From Vibrio mytili (GTDB taxonomy: Bacteria > Pseudomonadota > Gammaproteobacteria > Enterobacterales > Vibrionaceae), in assembly GCF_000830505.1 (NCBI RefSeq), contig NZ_JXOK01000026.1:62001-126000 (forward strand): a stretch of 64,000 nucleotides of DNA, in the 5' to 3' direction. Positions 39,485 to 48,426 of this stretch are shown here, piece after piece (positions within the stretch are counted from its first letter, which is position 1; each line of letters opens with the position of its first letter). The position numbers and the translations under genes were made by a program. The notes below the pieces were generated by a model. It saw only the letters and a list, made by a program, of their open reading frames with translations, searched no databases and had not been told where the DNA came from.

Positions 39485-40702
39485 TTACCCCTGATTTAAT
39501 GATGGCCAGTTAGAGTGTAATACACGCTCTAGTTCCAAAGCGCTCTTCTGCACTGCATCTTGAGCGGTTGCCAGCGTTTTCTTACCACCTTCAAAATCAC
39601 TGACGGTTAAGTCAAACACTGTACTGTAGGTATCTGCACACGTCTCGAATGCACGGCTACGTGGTATTGTTGCCATCATCACTTGGTCACCAAGTAAGTA
39701 ATTCATCTCAGTTAATACAGAAACTTGCTTCTTGTTATCGTCCTCAAACATGGTCGGCATCATGCGCACAAATTCAAGGCCATTCCAGTCTTCTGGGAAC
39801 ATCTCATATACCGTCGGTAAATGTTGGAAAAAGTTCACAGTAGAAGCCCAGTCAAGACGCTTAGCCGCACATGGAATAAGCAGCGCGTTAGACGCATACA
39901 TGGCATTCCAAACAAGTGGATCAACGTGAGGACCCGTATCAATCATAATGATATCGAAATCGTCAGCAATTTTGTCAATCAGTTGCTCTTTGAGTAAACG
40001 AACAATATCCAGCGATGGGTCTTCGGAAAGTGTTTGCCATGCTTCAGCGTTAAACATCGCATCTTCAGGAAAAGCTGAAATGGATTTTAGGTTTGGATAT
40101 TGTGTGGGCAACAACACATTCTTACGTAAGAACTCACTATCAATTTCAACTTCATCCGGCACGTTACCTAACATAATATCGACAGCAGAATAGATGTTGT
40201 CATGCTCGGCCATACTGATTTGTGGATTCAAAAATAGACGTAAAGAACCTTGAGGGTCCAAGTCAATCAGACAGATACGGTAACGTTTATCCAAATTCAA
40301 TGCGAGACATGCTGCCAGATGTACGGCCGTCATTGATTTACCCGTACCACCCTTTTGGTTTTGTACGTTGATAATCCAAGGCTTGTTGTTTGAATTTTTT
40401 TTACGCTCATGGAATTTTGGTACTTCCGCCGCATCCATAAGCATGTGCGCTTCTTCTAACGTAATGGAGTAGTGGTTGGCATTGTTTTTTGTAAATTGAT
40501 GGCCTTTTGCTTCCATTTTGCCGATAGCGTCGTCCAGTTTACGACGAGTCAAACCAGAACGCGTTTCCATCATTGCCTTAGACATTGGAGGGAAGTAGTT
40601 ATCACTTCGCTCTTCTAAAACAATCTCTATACGGTCAGCCTGAACCTGTTGTGTCAATTCAGCTAACTCATGAAGATTCTCAATCGTTTTTTCTCTTTTC
40701 AT
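39485..40702 (-). CDS. parA: Chromosome-2 partition ATPase ParA2
   Basis: A 405-residue ParA from ATG 40702 (MKREKTIENLHELAEL), matching the known ParA2 length of about 400. An earlier ATG would add 49 hydrophobic, atypical residues. The N-terminal helix-turn-helix extension (residues 1-110) is typical of plasmid P1-type ParA and allows self-regulation. The ATPase core follows: deviant Walker A QKGGTGKSMTAVH (about residues 117-129), LIDLDPQGSLR (Walker A'), IIMIDTGPHVD (Walker B). It forms a nucleoid-bound gradient that moves ParB2-parS2. A parS2 site at 40922-40934 lies upstream. Confidence 0.95.
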   Translation of the reverse strand: MKREKTIENLHELAELTQQVQADRIEIVLEERSDNYFPPMSKAMMETRSGLTRRKLDDAIGKMEAKGHQFTKNNANHYSITLEEAHMLMDAAEVPKFHERKKNSNNKPWIINVQNQKGGTGKSMTAVHLAACLALNLDKRYRICLIDLDPQGSLRLFLNPQISMAEHDNIYSAVDIMLGNVPDEVEIDSEFLRKNVLLPTQYPNLKSISAFPEDAMFNAEAWQTLSEDPSLDIVRLLKEQLIDKIADDFDIIMIDTGPHVDPLVWNAMYASNALLIPCAAKRLDWASTVNFFQHLPTVYEMFPEDWNGLEFVRMMPTMFEDDNKKQVSVLTEMNYLLGDQVMMATIPRSRAFETCADTYSTVFDLTVSDFEGGKKTLATAQDAVQKSALELERVLHSNWPSLNQG

Positions 40703-40921
40703 GCCAAATTCCGTTGAAAGGATGTAGAAGATTAATTGTACAGCACATGCAACCAAAAACAACAAAAAGGTGAACAAACATTTTGAATAACAATCACATA
40801 AAAAAACACTAAAATCGTCTGTTTGATGATTATCAGAGAAAAACATCACAATATTTACTAAAATATTCTTTCATAGAGCGCTTAATTGATTCAAACTTTT
40901 AAAGTGTTACAGCGTCACACA

Positions 40922-40934
40922 TTTACATTGTAAA
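40922..40934. promoter_or_regulatory. parS2 site upstream of parA2
   Basis: TTTACATTGTAAA, 220 bases before the ParA2 start and at the edge of the origin, where it may also influence parAB expression. Confidence 0.8.
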
Positions 40935-41052
40935 TCCAGTGTTTTCACGGAACGATTACATCTTCAAGCTAGATTACGGATTATGTAAAATGAACAACGA
41001 AACATCGAGAACTGTTAAGGTAGCATTAAACATTGCGGAATTGAGCTGTCTT

Positions 41053-41515
41053 GATCATGGTTCCAGAGTAAATAAAGCCAAGCGACAATAACGACCTTGG
41101 AAGAATGATCAAGGTAGGCACTTGATCATTCTTCCATGCATAGCCAGAGAAACGGAAGCATGATCATGGGTCACCGGACAAAAATTGAGAAATCATTGCA
41201 AAATAGAGTGCGATCCCGGGATCGGAACAATGATCAAGTATATTAGCGCTCCGGAAGCATGAAGTTTTCCGGCTAATTTACGGTAAAATGTAGGCAGACT
41301 GGGGCATGAGACAAAACGGCCAAGCAAAAACACCGGAACGATGAACGTTGCTAAGAATCTTTGATATGTCCCTATATCATGATCATGCTTCCTAACTTTT
41401 AAAGTAGCCGCTCAATGAGTAAACTAACGCAGTGTAAATATTAAATATTTACCCACTTGACTCATTTTTATCCAAAATGGGAACAAAACGGATGAATTGA
41501 CACATACTTGATCAT
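41053..41515. repeat. Scattered RctB iterons of the regulatory half of oriCII
   Basis: Seven copies of the unit TTGATCATnnTTCC: plus orientation with GATCAT at 41053, 41124, 41381 and 41510; minus orientation (GGAAxxATGATCAA) at 41105, 41160 and 41230. Several are followed or preceded by TTCC or GGAA, giving a consensus longer than the palindromic TGATCA. Mixed orientation and wide spacing distinguish them from the main array. In V. cholerae this half carries the sites that repress initiation. Confidence 0.75.
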
Positions 41516-41585
41516 TGTTCCGAGGTAAATATATGCCGCAAACACCTGTAATTAGGAAAGAGGATTAAAAATAATCTCCCGCTTC

Positions 41586-41594
41586 TGTGGATAA
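41586..41594 (-). promoter_or_regulatory. DnaA box
   Basis: TGTGGATAA, complement of the perfect DnaA box TTATCCACA, 17 bases before the first regular iteron. oriCII of V. cholerae also has one DnaA box in this position. Confidence 0.85.
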
Positions 41595-41607
41595 CCTGTA
41601 GAAAGTT

Positions 41608-41740
41608 CATGATCATTGTTTCGAGACTATTTTGATCATGTTTTCATTAACTTGATGATCATGCTTACCGAAGGATATGATCATGCTTTCAAGTTATTGA
41701 TGATCATGTTTTCTAAAATAGATGATCATAGTTCCGAAGT
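41608..41740 (+). repeat. Main RctB iteron array (six direct repeats)
   Basis: GATCAT begins at 41611, 41634, 41657, 41679, 41702 and 41724, that is every 22-23 bases or two helical turns, all in one orientation and mostly as TGATCATGxTT(T/C)C. Each unit carries a Dam site. This is the helically phased core array on which RctB opens the origin. Confidence 0.92.
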
Positions 41741-41794
41741 GCCAATCTATAAAAGCCATTCATAACAACAGGTTACAAAGAAGTAAAACGCCAG

Positions 41795-41842
41795 ATCAAT
41801 AGATCATATAATCAATTAAGATCATAATAATCAAAAAGATCA
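41795..41842 (+). other. DNA unwinding region with six ATCA repeats
   Basis: ATCA occurs at 41795, 41803, 41811, 41821, 41830 and 41839, spaced 8-10 bases within AT-rich DNA directly after the iteron array. In V. cholerae, RctB binds single-stranded ATCA repeats on opening this element. The match in number and place supports the same mechanism. Confidence 0.75.
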
Positions 41843-41940
41843 GTTATTTAAAAAACAACAATTTTTCTTTATTTATGATCTATTTTTCTTTATTCTTCGG
41901 AACCATAGCATAACTACGGCTAGTGTGATCTGGATCTAAA

Positions 41941-43911
41941 ATGACAGCTGAAGAAAAAATTCTAATTAAAGCACCAAGGAGCCACAAAGATGGCCATCTT
42001 TTTGAAGTGCACGAATCCTCTGCGGATTGGGTAGAGCAATACCAGCACTTTAAAGGGGTCACTAAAAGCATCTTAGAGTTGCTTAATTTGATCTCATTGC
42101 GAGGCTTCAGCAGCAAAGATGGACTTGTTTCAACGACTGAAATTGTCGAAGCAACCGACGGTCAACTTACTCGCGCGGCTCTGCAACAGCGTCTACGGGC
42201 TGCGGTTAATATTGGATTATTTACCCAAACACCAGTTCGTTTTGAAGAAGGTTTGGCCGGAAAAACCATGCTTCATAAATTTGTTAATCCTAATCAGCTG
42301 ATTTCAGTATTAGGGGCAACCAGTTTAGTGACGGAGAAAGTTCGACAGAGTGAAAAGCAAAAACGCTCTAAAGCACTGGCTCAAACGCAAGTAAACAAAC
42401 GCTTATTGAATGAGTATGGCTTGAATACTCCGCCAACGATGAAGGATGAAGCCGATCAATTTGTGGTATCACCAACAAATTGGGCAGGGATCATAGATCA
42501 AGCTCTTGCTCCTCCTCGAACACGGAAAAGTTACCAAAAGTCCATGGTATCCATCTCTGGTACGAAAGCCGTCATTGAAACTCGATCGTCGAAAAATATC
42601 ATGACAGTCGATGATCTTATGACATTGTTTGCTCTGTTTACGCTCACTGTTCAATATCACGATCATCACAAGGATCAATACCATCTCGATGCGGCACATG
42701 TGCCGAATAAAACACCATTGTACATCACGGATATTTTGTCACTACGCGGTAAAAAAGACAGTGGACCAGCTCGTGATTCTATTCGTGACAGTATTGATCG
42801 TATTGAGTTTACCGATTTTCAATTACATGAGTTAACGGGTCGTTGGCTTAGCGAGAACATGCCTGAAGGGTTCAAGAGTGATCGTTTTCGCTTTCTTGCT
42901 CGAACCATCACCGCTTCAGAGGAAGCCCCATCAGAAGGTGCGGATGGTGAAATTAGAATAAAACCTAATTTGTATATTCTCGTTTGGGAACCTTCGTTTT
43001 ATGAAGAGTTACTCACACGCGATTACTTTTTCCTTTTTCCTCCAGAAATACTCAAACAACACACTCTGGTCTTCCAACTTTACTCATTTTTTCGTAGTCG
43101 CATGGTGCGACGTCACACTGACAGCATGCTTCTCAGTGAATTGAACCAAAAGTTAGCCCGTAATATCGAATGGCGACGTTTTTCTATGGATCTTATTCGT
43201 GAATTAAAACGCTTATCCGATGGGAAAGGGACCGACGATCTGTTTGTCGTGAATTTATGGGGATATCACTTGACGATCGAAACAATGATCGAGAATGGTA
43301 AGATCATGGATTATCAAGTGGACATAAAATGCGATGTTGAAGAAGTATTACGTTACTCTCGAGCTCGTACCACTAACGCTGGTAAGCGCAATATGGCACC
43401 TACACTGCCAAACCCACTACGCAATGAGCTAGTTAGCCGACAACAGTTAGAAGAGCTCTCAGGCATCATAGATGGCGAATTTGAGCCTATCCAACGCAAA
43501 GCTCGTTCTCCGCGAGGGAATTTAGGACGACGAGTAAAGCAAAGAAAGCACCTGGTTGAAATCAATGCCGACGAGATCACCATTACCTTATCTAAATATA
43601 CATCCTCAGAGGCTCTAGAACGCAGTGTAACGGCGTTATCCGCAATGACCGGGCACTCCTATGCTTCAATCAAAGAAGAGTGCTTAGAGTTTATTGAGAA
43701 GCTAGATTGGTTGAGAGTAGGGGAGGAGCCCATCCCCTACGAAACATTGAGTAAAACCGTTGAGTTATTTAATACCCAAAATGACATCAAGCACTTAACG
43801 ATCGAGCGTTTGATCGCAGGACTGGCTGTACGACGTAAGGTTTGTCGACAAATTTATGATGGCCACATTGACGAAATGGTATTTCGCGCGCTCGATGAAA
43901 TGGCTATTTAG
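41941..43911 (+). CDS. rctB: Chromosome-2 replication initiator RctB
   Basis: A 656-residue initiator specific to the Vibrionaceae second chromosome, the same length as known RctB (about 658). It binds oriCII iterons and remodels the origin; the middle winged-helix domains resemble plasmid RepE/pi initiators, with the typical basic C-terminal dimerisation and regulation part (RKARSPRGNLGRRVKQRK, about residues 519-536). The start MTAEEKILIKAPRSHK fits the family. It reads away from the origin and is followed by three more iterons and a terminator. Expression is expected to be self-repressed through sites near its promoter. Confidence 0.97.
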   Translation: MTAEEKILIKAPRSHKDGHLFEVHESSADWVEQYQHFKGVTKSILELLNLISLRGFSSKDGLVSTTEIVEATDGQLTRAALQQRLRAAVNIGLFTQTPVRFEEGLAGKTMLHKFVNPNQLISVLGATSLVTEKVRQSEKQKRSKALAQTQVNKRLLNEYGLNTPPTMKDEADQFVVSPTNWAGIIDQALAPPRTRKSYQKSMVSISGTKAVIETRSSKNIMTVDDLMTLFALFTLTVQYHDHHKDQYHLDAAHVPNKTPLYITDILSLRGKKDSGPARDSIRDSIDRIEFTDFQLHELTGRWLSENMPEGFKSDRFRFLARTITASEEAPSEGADGEIRIKPNLYILVWEPSFYEELLTRDYFFLFPPEILKQHTLVFQLYSFFRSRMVRRHTDSMLLSELNQKLARNIEWRRFSMDLIRELKRLSDGKGTDDLFVVNLWGYHLTIETMIENGKIMDYQVDIKCDVEEVLRYSRARTTNAGKRNMAPTLPNPLRNELVSRQQLEELSGIIDGEFEPIQRKARSPRGNLGRRVKQRKHLVEINADEITITLSKYTSSEALERSVTALSAMTGHSYASIKEECLEFIEKLDWLRVGEEPIPYETLSKTVELFNTQNDIKHLTIERLIAGLAVRRKVCRQIYDGHIDEMVFRALDEMAI

Positions 43912-43936
43912 GCTTAATCAAGTAGCATAACCTCTT

Positions 43937-44286
43937 GATCATTCTTACGAGCGTCCAGTTTTGAGATCTTCGTTCCAAGCGATTGTTTATGTTCAGTAAA
44001 GTTGGTGCTTCATAGCGCGATGCCAGAATTCGGCGTGTGATTTTTATGATTGAAAATAGACTTAACTCTAACAAAGTGATGACAATTTGACCCGAGGGCA
44101 CGACTAATATTAAACACGAATAGACAACCTTTTGTCCTTTCTGATGATTAATAGATTGGCTCATATATTGTTACATTCATTCTGAATAGATTCGCGAGTT
44201 TCGTCCAACGAGACTCGCTTTTTTTTGTCTAAGATATCTAAGACACTTGATCATGTTTTCGGTTTAATGCATTACTCCATGATCAT
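43937..44286 (+). repeat. Three RctB iterons downstream of rctB
   Basis: GATCAT units at 43937 (CTTGATCATTCTTAC), 44249 (CTTGATCATGTTTTC) and 44281 (CATGATCATGCTTCC) repeat the origin consensus outside the origin. The last two lie at the 3' end of the next gene. Confidence 0.7.
44194..44226 (+). terminator. Terminator downstream of rctB
   Basis: GCGAGTTTCGT and ACGAGACTCGC form an 11-base stem with one mismatch and a three-base loop, followed by eight T. It is about 280 bases past rctB. Confidence 0.8.
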
Positions 44287-44731
44287 GCTTCCCAATTCCA
44301 TTCCAGTTCAATGTCTGCATGAATGCCATGTGTGACTCGATCAGGTCGTGTGCGTGTTGTTGCCATTTCTTTTGATCGTGCTGTTGATTACAGAATTCTA
44401 AAGCAAGCACTGTTAGATGACGTAAGCGTTTTATACACCAACGCCTGATCTCGATATCGCAATTGTGTTCATAAACGGCGCGTTCTAATTTGGCGCTAGC
44501 GTAGATCAGAATACGATACGCCTTTTCTTGTTGGTGGTATTTGGTGTGCTCATAAACTCTTAAACACCCATCTAACCAACATGCGATCGCTTTACTTTGT
44601 TGACCAGTCAGCTTTGGACCAAACACAGTATCAGGAGCTTGATATAAGAGCGCTTCTAGTGGTTCTATTTGATCAAGCCTTTGTGATTCATACCAGCTAG
44701 AAATGTGCTTTTGCCACACATTCAGTTCCAT
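44264..44731 (-). CDS. Conserved hypothetical protein next to rctB
   Basis: A 155-residue, mostly helical protein, rich in His, Trp and Gln (MELNVWQKHISSWYESQRL; CIKRLRHLTVLALEFCNQQH). No signal peptide or membrane span, and no family I recognise. A similar gene at this place beside rctB in other vibrios is expected but not checked. Its last codons overlap an RctB iteron. Start ATG 44731 with a weak ribosome site (GGGGGCCAGG nearby). Confidence 0.55.
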   Translation of the reverse strand: MELNVWQKHISSWYESQRLDQIEPLEALLYQAPDTVFGPKLTGQQSKAIACWLDGCLRVYEHTKYHQQEKAYRILIYASAKLERAVYEHNCDIEIRRWCIKRLRHLTVLALEFCNQQHDQKKWQQHAHDLIESHMAFMQTLNWNGIGKHDHGVMH

Positions 44732-44749
44732 CCTGGCCCCCTGTTAGTG

Positions 44750-44924
44750 ATACCAATCGGAGTAAATAACTGGTCATCTAGCTTGTTAAAATATTCGATA
44801 ACTTCGTTGCCTTTTTCGTTTATAAAGTAGGTTGATTGTGGAATAACTACTTGTCGAAAAATTGCGCCTTGTTATCAAGCATTTTTCCTACGCTATTTCT
44901 GATCACTTATACTGTGATTGGTCT
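44750..44924. repeat. Second ATACCAATC-ended element
   Basis: ATACCAATCGGAGTAAATAA begins at 44750 and a degenerate inverted end GATTGGTCT lies at 44916-44924, giving about 175 bases without a gene. The left end matches the solo copy at 47097 for 17 of 20 bases. Confidence 0.45.
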
Positions 44925-45350
44925 AATAAAATGTTGGCGGTGTTGACACTGCGTATTTGCACTGTCTTATCCCGTTTCAGTCACAGTTTGAATCACCTAA
45001 GCTGAAATTGCCAAATAAGGCTGAGTTTGTTTTTCTGCCGCTAAGTGGATGCATGAAGAAAGCTAGGGGTAGATAATTTACTTCGGATTTTTGTTTAACT
45101 ACATGGAGATGTTTGGCAGGGGAGTCTTGCGATGACGGACAAAAATGAGAGCTAGATCAGCACACTTTTCATAAGGTTAATCCTTCAAATTTAATCCTAA
45201 ATCTGGTGTTTGGCAAAGCTTTAATGATTAATCTATTACCAAGTTAATGAAAGGGCGGTTGGGCTCACAATTCCCTACAGTTTTTCTTATCAGTGTTGAT
45301 GGGTTTTGCTATAGATTATCCATCGAAAACATGGTGTGTTCGGAGGAAAT
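44925..45350. other. Intergenic stretch, no gene seen
   Basis: About 425 bases with no convincing frame or stem; it contains the promoter of the next small gene. Confidence 0.4.
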
Positions 45351-45548
45351 ATGTCCATTAATTCTATCGACCATGAAGAGATGAGTAACATCGCTCACAA
45401 GTGGGAATTACCCGAAGAAGAAACCGGTGTGCAACCTGAAAAGTCAACCAAGTCGGCTGAAGCCAGAAGACGTATAGAAGCGCTCCGTGAAATCCGTGAA
45501 AGTGGCCTAAGTATTGAAGAAGCACGAGAGTTGGGCCTCATACATTGA
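45351..45548 (+). CDS. Small acidic PA3496-like protein
   Basis: A 65-residue protein starting at ATG 45351 (MSINSIDHEEM), directly after a perfect GGAGGAAAT ribosome site; a start five codons earlier would include that site in the gene. SAEARRRIEALREIRESG resembles the conserved segment of PA3496-type small proteins, followed by an amphipathic helix ending ARELGLIH. Cytoplasmic, function unknown. A terminator follows. Confidence 0.6.
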   Translation: MSINSIDHEEMSNIAHKWELPEEETGVQPEKSTKSAEARRRIEALREIRESGLSIEEARELGLIH

Positions 45549-45580
45549 TTGTATTTTTCAACAGGTATCTAAAATATTCT

Positions 45581-45606
45581 AGGGTGGCCATGGGTCGCCC
45601 TTTTTA
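45581..45606 (+). terminator. Terminator after the small acidic protein
   Basis: AGGGTGG and its wobble-paired TCGCCCT form a short GC-rich stem followed by five T. Confidence 0.65.
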
Positions 45607-45720
45607 TTTTGGTGAGTGGTCTAACGCGCTAACTTAACCATTTACTTATCTCGAATTTACTTATCCAGAATGGTATAGGACAGTTGCGCGTAATCAAGAT
45701 TTGTCACCTATTGTTGCTAT

Positions 45721-45733
45721 TTTACAGTGTAAA
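45721..45733. promoter_or_regulatory. parS2 centromere site, rctB side
   Basis: TTTACAGTGTAAA between two small genes on the rctB side of the origin; the other six in the window lie on the parAB side. Confidence 0.8.
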
Positions 45734-45903
45734 TAGCGAATACTATTTATCAGATTTCGATTTGACAGGGGCCCGCATTGAAAACGCTTGCCAAAACGTA
45801 TGAAGTAACTTGAAACTGATCAAGTTAACTGCGTTTCTATTCTGCAATTGCGACTCGGTATGCTATAGTTCGCGGCTAGTATTTAAAGTACCTGAGGCTG
45901 TGA

Positions 45904-46113
45904 ATGTCGTTTAATCTATCCTTATTGCCGCCTGATGAAAAAAACAAAATCGAACTGGATAAACAAGCATCGTTTTTGGTTTGGAAACTCAGAGAGGCCA
46001 AATCTGGCCCTGAAGCAATAGAAGAGCAGCTTTCGAAGATTCGTGATGCTGACGAAAAAGCGTTTTTTCAGCAATCGGTCGAAAAGTACAAACGAGTAAT
46101 GGGTGTCGCATAA
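45904..46113 (+). CDS. Small DUF3283-like protein
   Basis: A 69-residue soluble helical protein (SFNLSLLPPDEKNKIELDKQ; EKAFFQQSVEKYKRVM). Length and the PPDEKNKIELDKQAS start fit DUF3283, a short Vibrionaceae family of unknown function, which I assign from memory. CTGAGGCTG precedes the ATG. It lies 155 bases upstream of the yebC-like gene. Confidence 0.6.
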   Translation: MSFNLSLLPPDEKNKIELDKQASFLVWKLREAKSGPEAIEEQLSKIRDADEKAFFQQSVEKYKRVMGVA

Positions 46114-46267
46114 AGCGGCTCATCGCCTTGATAGAGATCGTGTTTCTCATACCGAGCTGAACGATGAATGAGATTATCTCCCTATTACTTTGCTGAGCGA
46201 AAATTGAAAAGGTTTCGCTTTTTGCTAAAATCCTTCGCATTAAATTTGAATTTAGAGAGACATCCCG

Positions 46268-46984
46268 ATGGGAAGAAGTTTTGAAGTGCGCAAAGCCTCA
46301 ATGGCGAAAACAGCAGGCGCAAAAATTAAAGTTTATTCCAAATACGGTAAAGAAATTTACATGTGCGCGAAAAATGGTGGTAGCGACCCAGACATGAACT
46401 TGTCTCTTCGTCACCTAATCGCAAAAGCAAAAAAAGATCAGGTTCCTGCGCACGTTATCGATAAAGCATTAGATAAAGCGAGTGGCGGGGGTGGTGAAGA
46501 TTACCAACCTGCACGCTACGAAGGTTTTGGCCCTGGCGGTACTAGTGTTATCGTTGACTGTCTAACAGATAACGGTAACCGTACGTTCCAAGATGTGCGC
46601 CAATGCTTTGTTAAAGTTGGAGCGAAAATTGGTGTTGAGGGTTCGGTTTCTCACATGTTTGATCATCAAGCGGTATTCCAGTTTAAAGGCGATGATGACG
46701 AAGTCATTCTAGAGACGCTAATGATGGAAGACGTCGATGTAACCGATGTTGAACTTGAGGATGGTGTAATCACTGTATTTGCACCTCATACTGAGTTCTT
46801 CAAGACTAAGACTGCTCTAAACGGTGCATTTCCTGATTTGACTCTTGATGTGGAAGAGATCACTTTCGTCCCTCAAACTCATACGCCTGTTGCGGGAGAA
46901 GATGCAGAGAAGTTCCAGAAGTTCTTAGACCTTCTCGATGATTGTGATGACGTTCAGCAGGTTTACCACAACGCTGAGCTGTAA
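46268..46984 (+). CDS. yeeN: YebC/PmpR-family protein (YeeN-like)
   Basis: A 238-residue YebC-family protein. Features: [36 protein letters not shown]-like middle (residues 35-50), [40 protein letters not shown], and the acidic end [15 protein letters not shown]. Compared with the two E. coli paralogues it fits YeeN better than YebC. Family members act as transcription regulators and help ribosomes at proline-rich stretches. Shine-Dalgarno AGAGAG is eight bases upstream. A strong hairpin follows. Confidence 0.9.
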   Translation: MGRSFEVRKASMAKTAGAKIKVYSKYGKEIYMCAKNGGSDPDMNLSLRHLIAKAKKDQVPAHVIDKALDKASGGGGEDYQPARYEGFGPGGTSVIVDCLTDNGNRTFQDVRQCFVKVGAKIGVEGSVSHMFDHQAVFQFKGDDDEVILETLMMEDVDVTDVELEDGVITVFAPHTEFFKTKTALNGAFPDLTLDVEEITFVPQTHTPVAGEDAEKFQKFLDLLDDCDDVQQVYHNAEL

Positions 46985-47005
46985 TTTATTCATTTTCGTG
47001 GTTGT

Positions 47006-47036
47006 AAAAAAAGCTTCCATCAGGAAGCTTTTTTTT
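47006..47036 (+). terminator. Terminator after yeeN
   Basis: AAAAAAGCTTCC and GGAAGCTT pair around ATCA and are followed by eight T. Confidence 0.9.
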
Positions 47037-47096
47037 GCCACTATGGTCCACATTAGATATCACTCAAAGGAGAGTCTTGGTTATCGAAGGAAGGTG

Positions 47097-47116
47097 ATAC
47101 CAATCGTAGTAAATAA
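47097..47116 (+). repeat. Solo ATACCAATC repeat end
   Basis: ATACCAATCGTAGTAAATAA, close to the end of the element at 44750. No inverted partner is seen nearby. Confidence 0.4.
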
Positions 47117-47170
47117 CAGCTCTATCATTAGGGAGGATGAAGAGAACAATAATAAACAATATGAGGCGAT

Positions 47171-48397
47171 ATGAATCAGACAATTTCTATTGGGGCGTTA
47201 GAGTCCTTCATGGTTGCAATCAGTGTCCTTTTTCTTGGCAATTTCATTAATGCTAAGCTCCCAGTGCTAAAGAAGTTCAACATACCAGAACCTATCGTGG
47301 GTGGCTTAATCATAGCCTGTATCATTACTGCTCTTCATTTTAATGGTCTCGATTTAGAATTTGACTTACCGCTGCAAAACACATTCATGCTGATGTTTTT
47401 TTCAACGGTAGGATTAGCTGCAAACTACACTCAACTAATAAAAGGTGGCGCGAAAGTGTTTGTCTTTCTCGCGGTGGCTTCCTTTTACATCATCATTCAA
47501 AATGGGGTAGGTGTCTCTCTGGCTACTGCGTTGGGTTTAGATCCGTTAATGGGACTTATCGCAGGTTCGATTACACTCTCTGGCGGACATGGTACCGGTG
47601 CAGCGTGGTCGCAGACTTTTCAAGATGTGTATGGACTAAACAACGTATTAGAAATTGCGATGGCGTCGGCAACATTTGGCTTGATCATTGGCGGAATCAT
47701 CGGTAGCCCGATAGCCGAGCGTTTGGTCGACAAGCATGGTGTTGAATCTGAATATGGGCGCAGCGCCAAAACGCACGAAAAGTTTCCGGAGTTGGTAACA
47801 TATAACCAGTATGAAGAAGACAAAGTCACCGCAAGGAAAGTGGTCGAAAAACTGTTCTTTCTACTGATTTGTGTCACTGGGGCAAAATATTTGGAACAAT
47901 GGGTGAATACACTCAATATTACGTGGCTGATGATTCCCGATTTTGTTTATGCGTTGTTTATCGGGGTGATTGTCACTAACGTTCTAGAAGTCACCAAAAT
48001 TCGTAAATTGCATGCGGAAACCGTGGATATGCTTGGCACCGTCTCGCTGTCTCTGTTTTTAGCCATGGCACTAATGAGCCTAAAACTGTGGAACATTTTT
48101 GACTTGGCGATTCCATTTCTTATCATTTTAGCGGTTCAGTCCGTTGTATTGGCATTCTTTACTTACTATGTGACGTTTAAAGTCATGGGACGAAACTACG
48201 ATGCTGCGGTGATTGCAGGTGGCCACTGTGGTTTTGGCTTAGGTGCTACGCCAACCGCGGTGATGAATATGGGCTCAATCGTTAATCGATATGGACCGTC
48301 GCCTCAGGCATTTATGGTCGTACCTATTGTAGGGGCGTTTTTTATCGACATCGTCAACTTGATCATTCTACAAGGTTATATTTCGTTCCTCGGATAA
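47171..48397 (+). CDS. gltS: Sodium/glutamate symporter
   Basis: A 408-residue membrane protein of the GltS family, with two five-helix halves. Family motifs: FNIPEPIVGGLI (about residues 36-47), TLSGGHGTGAAWSQTF (about 136-151), and the second-half counterpart GGHCGFGLGATPTAVMNM (about 353-370), each forming the re-entrant loop. It imports glutamate with Na+, fitting a marine organism. Stands alone with a bidirectional hairpin downstream. The ATG is preceded by a weak GAGGCGAT site. Confidence 0.95.
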   Translation: MNQTISIGALESFMVAISVLFLGNFINAKLPVLKKFNIPEPIVGGLIIACIITALHFNGLDLEFDLPLQNTFMLMFFSTVGLAANYTQLIKGGAKVFVFLAVASFYIIIQNGVGVSLATALGLDPLMGLIAGSITLSGGHGTGAAWSQTFQDVYGLNNVLEIAMASATFGLIIGGIIGSPIAERLVDKHGVESEYGRSAKTHEKFPELVTYNQYEEDKVTARKVVEKLFFLLICVTGAKYLEQWVNTLNITWLMIPDFVYALFIGVIVTNVLEVTKIRKLHAETVDMLGTVSLSLFLAMALMSLKLWNIFDLAIPFLIILAVQSVVLAFFTYYVTFKVMGRNYDAAVIAGGHCGFGLGATPTAVMNMGSIVNRYGPSPQAFMVVPIVGAFFIDIVNLIILQGYISFLG

Positions 48398-48426
48398 AGA
48401 CATTTTTCACCATAGCCCTATAAAAA

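Larger units (their letters stand above)
40935..41940. other. Replication origin of chromosome 2 (oriCII)
   Basis: The gene-free region between divergent parA2 and rctB, in the order known for V. cholerae oriCII: a regulatory part with scattered RctB iterons (41053-41515), a DnaA box (41586-41594), a regular iteron array (41611-41729), and an AT-rich unwinding region with ATCA repeats (41795-41842), then rctB. Iterons contain GATC, so RctB binding would depend on Dam methylation, as in other vibrios. Position and layout make the call firm; the exact limits are inferred. Confidence 0.92.

Noticed and set aside
40703-40849. Upstream extension of ParA2
   Set aside because: 49 hydrophobic residues not seen in ParA2; the start at 40702 gives the known length.
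41800-41880. GATC-rich AT stretch as further iterons
   Set aside because: These units are AGATCA or TGATCT without the full consensus; they fit the ATCA unwinding repeats better.
43904-44164. 86-codon minus-strand frame after rctB
   Set aside because: Overlaps an iteron and the rctB end, with no start signal; likely chance.
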